Shown piece by piece: positions 58,672 to 64,000 of a DNA stretch of 64,000 nucleotides. Under the pieces are notes generated by a model, which saw only the letters and a list, made by a program, of their open reading frames with translations, was not told the origin of the DNA and did no database searches. The translations under genes were made by a program, and so were the position numbers. Source of the stretch: Bactrocera neohumeralis (lineage: Eukaryota; Arthropoda; Insecta; Diptera; Tephritidae); assembly GCF_024586455.1 (NCBI RefSeq), contig NC_065921.1, positions 48,506,574 to 48,570,573 on the forward strand, given 5' to 3'. Position 1 is the first letter of the stretch; every line of letters starts with the position of its first letter.

Positions 58672-59255
58672 TAAACCACGCGTTGCTGTAGCTATGGTAT
58701 ACACTAAATAATATTATAGTAATCTATTCAAGGAAGCGAAAAAATACTTACGAATAAATGCGAAAACGTTATTGGATACTTCTTGAGGTTTAATAAAATA
58801 TTGAAAAAAATTGTCACTGATGTGATATGAGATCCGTGAGGTGTGCTGATTATGAATTTGAGTTCAAAATTTTTTCAATCCTGACTTTCAATGCAACTTG
58901 CAAATGAATAAATTTGCCAGCAATTTTATTAAGGTTTACAATACGGTCACCAATGTTATCTTTTATTTTATTTGGAAGAAGAAAATAAAAATGTTTAAAG
59001 ATCACAGTAATCAACATGATGTCCGTGGGGAACCGTAAGTGCATTTACGTGCATGTTTGTATCGCCTGAATAATATCTGAATTCATAAGACCTATCACAT
59101 TTTTTATCGATTATATTTTTCTAATTTTTGTTTTGACTTTTAACATAATTGAGATATTAACTTTCCTATCTATATTTACTAAAATCGGTTCAGTAGTTTA
59201 ACAGATTATCCCGGACAAAACCCAACACTTAATTTTTATACGAAAAAGGAATCGC
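58672..59255 (+). repeat. Dispersed retroposon-like repeat, copy 2
   Basis: It shares CCACGCGTTGCTGTAGCTAT (58676) and AAAATCGGTTCAGTAGTTTA plus CCCGGACAAA (about 59180-59222) with copy 1 (41872-42362). The middle differs and the tail is TTTTTATACG. Confidence 0.5.
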
Positions 59256-61260
59256 ATTAAGGTCGAGCTTATGTGGATAAAAAAAATTGCAAGAGTCGTG
59301 TCCCAAACCACTAAAACAAAATCAACAAAATTTCCCCAAGACAAATCTTTTCAGTATTTCCTCCGCCAATGTGAAAATAGGTGGAATCAAACTTTTGGCT
59401 TTGCAGATTTGTTGTTATATCATAACAATATGAATTTTTCAAAAGATGATTCGAAACCAGAATAACCCTCGCGAAATTTTGTTCTGGATTTTGGTTTGCT
59501 ATACTCGTACTTATCTGCAATTGACATATTGATATTGTACTGATTTCGACTCCCCTTCCCCAGAAGAGTTAAGAAACTCCGCAACAACAACATCATCCAG
59601 AAATGCTTATTTTAGATTAACTAAACCACTGATTTCTTGCGATATTTATACAATTACAAATAAACAAGAAATCGTTTGAATTTGACACACTCTATGGTAT
59701 TTTAGGCTGGTAAAAAGATTTAGCTTCATTTACAACCTGTTTGCACAAAAGCAATTCCAAATTAAAAAGTAATGCGCCCGCAACCGTCATACCGGAAATA
59801 AATACATATTTATATCATAATTTCTGTATATACTATGTAAGTACTGCATTGATTCCATACATGTGTATACGAGTATAAATAAACATTTTATTATTTTAGT
59901 TTATCATCATTCCTTTATATTAATCTTTTTCTTTGTGATTGCATTCCAATGCATTTGTGTGAAAATTGGTTCATGTTAAGTGGAATTATTCATATGGAAG
60001 TAAGTTGTAATTTAAAATTCCATAAATGTTTGTACATCACAGCATTCAATCGGTTTTCACATATTAATTATTTTGAAATGAAATGTCTCCACTCAGTGTA
60101 AAGTTTGCTTAATTCTATTAAAATTCAAACTTTAGCCAGTAACTACTATTTCCCTCCAAGAATACACAAGAGTTAAATATAATCACAACTGCGAAAAATA
60201 AGCTAATTATGATGAATGACGCAAATGTACATATGAATGCGCACAGCATCATTTCATATTTATAAATAATAAGTATACAATATTTTCATTGAGAAATAAC
60301 CACTTGTCACAATTTACTATACTTTCATAATAAATTAGTATTACTTAAATATTTATTTAGCTTTCAGATAACTTACTAAGTATTCATATCGAAACTGCTG
60401 ATTAGTATAGCCACAAGAGCTCAATTGACTTGCAGTATGTTTTAATTTGTTGAATAAAATTTAACTTTCTCGTTCGTGATATCTGGACTCTTATCATTGA
60501 CATGATACAAATATAAAAAATTTTGATCTCTCCGTAACTGTGTAAAACTTTTATCAAATATCGTTGTGGAATGCTACAATGTTGCAGTCCTTGACTGCAA
60601 AAAATTCATGCATCGCTACCTTAACTTGTCTCTTGCACGAACAGTCTATAATTATATTTTTATTAATAAGTTCATATACTTAAATACATAACATATTCTA
60701 GTAATCAGTCCAATAAACACTGAAAAGTTGTCGGGAAGAAATTCTGATTAGATAAAATAGTTTTCACTTGCAGGATTTGTTATCAAACTGGAGGCTCTTT
60801 CACTGTTTACGATATTAAATGGCAAAATATTTCCCTCAGGGGCAAGTGCGCCTAATTCCACTTTTTCTCAATTTATTTATATGCATAAGGCCACTACATC
60901 CCCCTGCCTTACCACATCAGACGCTCGAGCGATGATATAATTGAAATGGAACTGATGTAATCGCATTTTGTTGTGTTTCTTTATTCTGTCATTCCATTCG
61001 TATGTACAAAAAATAACAGGCATTGAATATTTATATGCTTGCTTGCCCAACACAAATAACTATTGAAACCATTATTACAATAAAGTGCTCACTGAAAGTT
61101 CAAGTTTAAATGATGTTTCTTTCACATTTCTATACTTATACACATGCACGTTTGTTTACATTATTTTTGGTATAGTGATAACCATTCGTTTCACATGTGT
61201 ATGTTTGTAGCTTTTTTCAGTGGCACGCAAACGTCAGTAGCTACATATATTTTAGTGACA
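59256..61260. other. AT-rich spacer, no gene seen
   Basis: The 64-codon frame at 59271-59465 has no recognisable content. No terminal repeats or RNA genes are seen. Confidence 0.5.
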
Positions 61261-61269
61261 CTGTAATAA

Positions 61270-61990
61270 TAAGCCTGGGTCCAAAATGGGTTAAATCGGT
61301 TCAATACTTTCCCTAGCCCTTTTATAACTGTTATGAAGATTTTCGAACTTCTGGTTGATTTTACGCACAATATGAAAGTTATCTGCTAATAACATCTCTC
61401 ATATAACTAATATAAGCATTTTCAAACATCCGGTTGACTTGACTCTTTGTATATTGATGATCGTTTGTGTGGTCCCTTAATAAAACTCAGCATCTTTTTC
61501 TACTAATAATATGTAGTAATTCCAGAAATAGATAAAATCTGGTAAATATTACCAACTATCATAGTATACTACACATAATGAATTAATTATATTTTACACT
61601 AACAAAAAAATATATACAGTGGAACTTACCTAATTCGATTCAGCATGATCGACAAAAAAACGAGTTAGAGAGACTTATATTGCCAATTCAAGAGTTCGAG
61701 TTATGGAAGTTCAACTGTATTTATAAATTTGCTTCAAAATATATTCTCAAGTATACCTGACGAATGTCAAAAGTTGATCTCAGATCTTTCTTTGACCCCA
61801 ATATAGTCAATATCGAGATTTCCGCTTTTGCAACTAACTTTAAACCATTTGGGTTGGTCAAAATTTCTAATATTTGATCTAAATTAAATAGACAAGTTAA
61901 AAATTATGTATTTAGGCGCTGAATATGAATGAAACTTGTCTAGACCTTGGTCGACACCTCATATCCCTAATATAATGAATTACTATTTAT
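61270..61990. repeat. Degenerate DINE-like sequence around a small MITE
   Basis: Segments such as TTTTCGAACTTCTGGTTGATTT (about 61338) and AAACCATTTGGGTTGGTCAAAA (about 61842) resemble 8690-8710 and 36920-36942. Copy limits cannot be set. Confidence 0.35.
61617..61717. mobile_element. Small TA-flanked MITE, pogo/Tigger-like ends
   Basis: The left end CAGTGGAACTTACCTAATTC and the right end ...GAGTTATGGAAGTTCAACTG are imperfect inverted repeats, flanked by TA (61615-61616, 61718-61719). CAGTxGAACTT ends with a TA target are seen in pogo-type MITEs. Length is 101 bp. Confidence 0.6.
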
Positions 61991-62004
61991 TTTATGAATA
62001 GCAC

Positions 62005-62620
62005 GTTCAATATTGACTTCTAAAGCTTGAAGAGAATCTGGTTTACTGCTAAAGACCAATGGCTTCAAATAACACCACAAGAAATAGTATAATGGTATTA
62101 ACTCAAAACTTCTTGGAGCTCATTCAATGGCACAATTTCTTGAATCGAATCTTTAAACTCTTCTCGCAATAATTCGGTTATTGCACGTTCTTTGTGGCAA
62201 GTAACCCCGTCTTGTTGGAATCGGATTTTGTCAAGATCAACTTCTTCCAATTCCAAGGCAACAACAGCAAATTTCCGAAGTTCACGGTGGTCCAATGGCT
62301 TCGTTTCTTGAGTGAGAACAATTTCATACGGACGCAAGCCCAAATCCTTTCTCAAAATCTGCCAGGTTATGTTTTGAGACAGTCCGAGATAGTCTTAGAA
62401 TCGACAAATTGCAGTATTTTTTATTACTTCGAGCGGTTTTTTGTCTTATTGGTACTTGAACATTATGTAAAGAAAATGTATGCTCGAAATTTTCAACAAT
62501 TCGACAAATAGCGAGCACAGGTGGACGATTATTACGATAATAAAATTGCGGAAATGCTCGAAAAGTTGCAATTGGAGCAACCAACACACCTAACACCCCT
62601 CTTCTTATGGTCTGAACCCA
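62005..62620 (-). mobile_element. Rosa-like mariner fragment upstream of Ack
   Basis: Minus-strand frames: FPQFYYRNNRPPVLAICRIV and FSLHNVQVPIRQKTARSN (62324-62596), then LRPYEIVLTQETKPLDHREL (about 62280-62345). IRFQQDGVTCHKERAITELL (about 62165-62225) follows, and a LWCYLKPLVFSSKPDSLQAL-like tail lies near 62020-62090. The family looks like the DD41D group but is not identical to the copies at 5813 or 14814. The first catalytic region is deleted. It ends about 215 bp before the Ack exon. Confidence 0.7.
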
Positions 62621-62854
62621 TTTAAACAGTTCGTTTGAATTTTAAGATGTCCACAAAACAAAACCATGGATTAACACTGTTCAAGGCATTTATATTGGCG
62701 GTAATGGCTGCTAAATTGTTCTGATGTAATATGTTAACTATCTTTCGCCACTTGAACCCAGATAAAAATATTTAGTAACTTTCTTTAATTTTAAGCTTTA
62801 TTTTTATTAAAACTCTTATTCTTTTCATATTTAGATAGTTCTTTAAAAAAGAAG

Positions 62855-64000
62855 ATGACTTCTGCGGTAAACAGTGACACATTTGCTGCAACTTCAAGTT
62901 CGATCTTCAGTTTCTCCAGTTCAATTGCAGAAACTGAGTGGTTGGAAGACCTGTTGCACGAGGTACAACTTGAGCAGTTCCTGGAACGTATACGCGATGA
63001 TTTGCAAGTGACCCGATTGGCCCATTTTGATTATGTGCTACCGGAGGATCTCGAACGTTGTGGTTTGGGAAAACCTGCCGTACGTAGACTTATGGAGGCC
63101 GTGCGGAAGAAAAAAGCACATCAGTGGCGTAAAAATATTCTCTCAAAACTGATTGGCGGCGGAAAGCAACCGTCATCGAAAAAGTCACAACAAGCTGTTA
63201 ATAAGGAACATCAAAATACTCAACTTACGTGTCTTATACACGAAAAAGATATTACACTTGGCATCAAATTAGGTGATGGCTCATTCGGGGTGGTGAGGCG
63301 TGGGGAATGGCACTCCGTCCCAAATGGAAAAGTAATGCCCGTTGCTGTGAAGGTTTGTTTTTGTTAAGAAAAGTACAAATCAATATTATACTACAATATT
63401 AATGTTTGATTGCAGGTGCTAAAATCGGATAATCTCACGCAACCGGGTATAATTGATGATTTCTTCCGTGAGGTGCAGGCAATGCATGCTTTGGACCATT
63501 CGAATTTGGTGCGTTTGTACGGTGTTGTTTTATCCCAGCCAATGATGATGATCACAGAATTAGCGGAGCGTGGTTCGCTGTTGGATACATTACGTAAACA
63601 GTGCAAACATACACCGTTAACTAACATTTGGAATTGGTCGGTACAAATTGTCACCGGTATGGCGTACTTAGAACACAAACGCTTTCTGCATCGAGATTTA
63701 GCATGTAGAAATGTGTTACTTGCTTCCGGCAATAAAATAAAGATCGGCGATTTCGGTCTCATGCGAGCACTTCCGCAAGAAGATGATTGCTATGTGATGT
63801 CTGAACACAAAAAGGTACCCTTTCCGTGGTGCGCACCAGAATCCTTACGTTTCCGGCAGTTTTCACATGCCTCAGATACTTGGATGTTTGGCGTAACGCT
63901 CTGGGAAATGTTCACATTCGGTGAAGATCCATGGGTTGGACTAAATGGATCTCAAATATTACGAAAAATTGATAGAGAGGGTGAACGTTTGCATCAGCCA
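62855..64000 (+). CDS. Ack: Activated Cdc42 kinase (Ack), 5' part, runs off the window
   Basis: This is a non-receptor tyrosine kinase acting downstream of Cdc42. Coding exons: 62855-63352 and 63416 to the window end, separated by a 63-bp GT-AG intron in phase 0; 361 codons are visible. Residues 28-88 form a SAM domain (WLEDLLHEVQLEQFLERI, then GLGKPAVRRL). The kinase domain follows: glycine loop LGDGSFGVV (139-147), VAVK Lys166 as the last codon of the first exon, and HRDLACRN with catalytic Asp260. DFG is at 278-280, the activation-loop tyrosine in EDDCYVM at 292, and VPFPWCAPESL and HASDTWMFGVTLWEMF follow. The order SAM-kinase and the GLMRALPQEDD motif are Ack hallmarks. SH3, CRIB and the C-terminal region must lie beyond the window. 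TTTCATATTTAG at 62834 looks like an acceptor, so an upstream 5' UTR exon is likely. Confidence 0.95.

Overview
The window is insect nuclear DNA, AT-rich and short-intron, and almost certainly from a higher fly; a tephritid fruit fly is my best guess. The guess rests on the dispersed repeat families, the abundance of mariner elements with 41-residue D-D spacing (rosa type), and the fly-like form of the two genes. That is inference from content, not a database match. A run of 100 Ns at 25280-25379 shows that this is a draft assembly.

Only two host protein genes are supported, both on the + strand in the last quarter. One is a complete nine-exon SLC6/NSS sodium-coupled transporter (coding 47849-51882, 652 codons), closest in my reading to the insect nutrient amino acid transporters. 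The other is the 5' part of Ack (activated Cdc42 kinase; 62855 to the window end), with a SAM domain and most of a tyrosine kinase domain. A strong Inr+DPE core promoter with a following splice donor (27515-27571) may start a long first intron leading to one of them. The two genes show no direct functional partnership; they are simply neighbours.

The rest is a graveyard of transposable elements. 1-11 kb: decayed Tc1-like and mariner pieces, a jockey-type LINE tail with a poly(A) run, and a first rosa-type mariner. 11.2-17.3 kb: a nested block in which a Tc1-like element (about 13446-16258) holds a mariner fragment and then a palindromic, two-tailed rosa-type mariner; two inverted copies of a DINE/Helentron-like repeat flank the block. 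18-25 kb: an internally deleted mariner, a Tc1-like fragment, a nearly complete rosa-type mariner with exact TA target duplications, and an RTE-like LINE that has lost the first part of its RT domain in frame. 25-32 kb: mostly empty AT-rich DNA with the promoter candidate, a hairpin next to the assembly gap and a 575-bp foldback element. 32-37 kb: a DINE-like element carrying about 14 copies of a GC-rich 93-bp repeat, then a mariner and a collapsed BEL/Pao retroelement. 38-47 kb: Tc3-like, mariner, RTE and MITE remnants. 52-58 kb: nested inverted-repeat elements, one of which again carries the 93-bp unit, and a second internally deleted mariner.

The most unusual signal is the 93-bp repeat (two perfect hairpins per unit, length divisible by three, open on both strands), found inside two different mobile-looking contexts 20 kb apart. 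The palindromic mariner and the pair of mariners with the same internal deletion come next.
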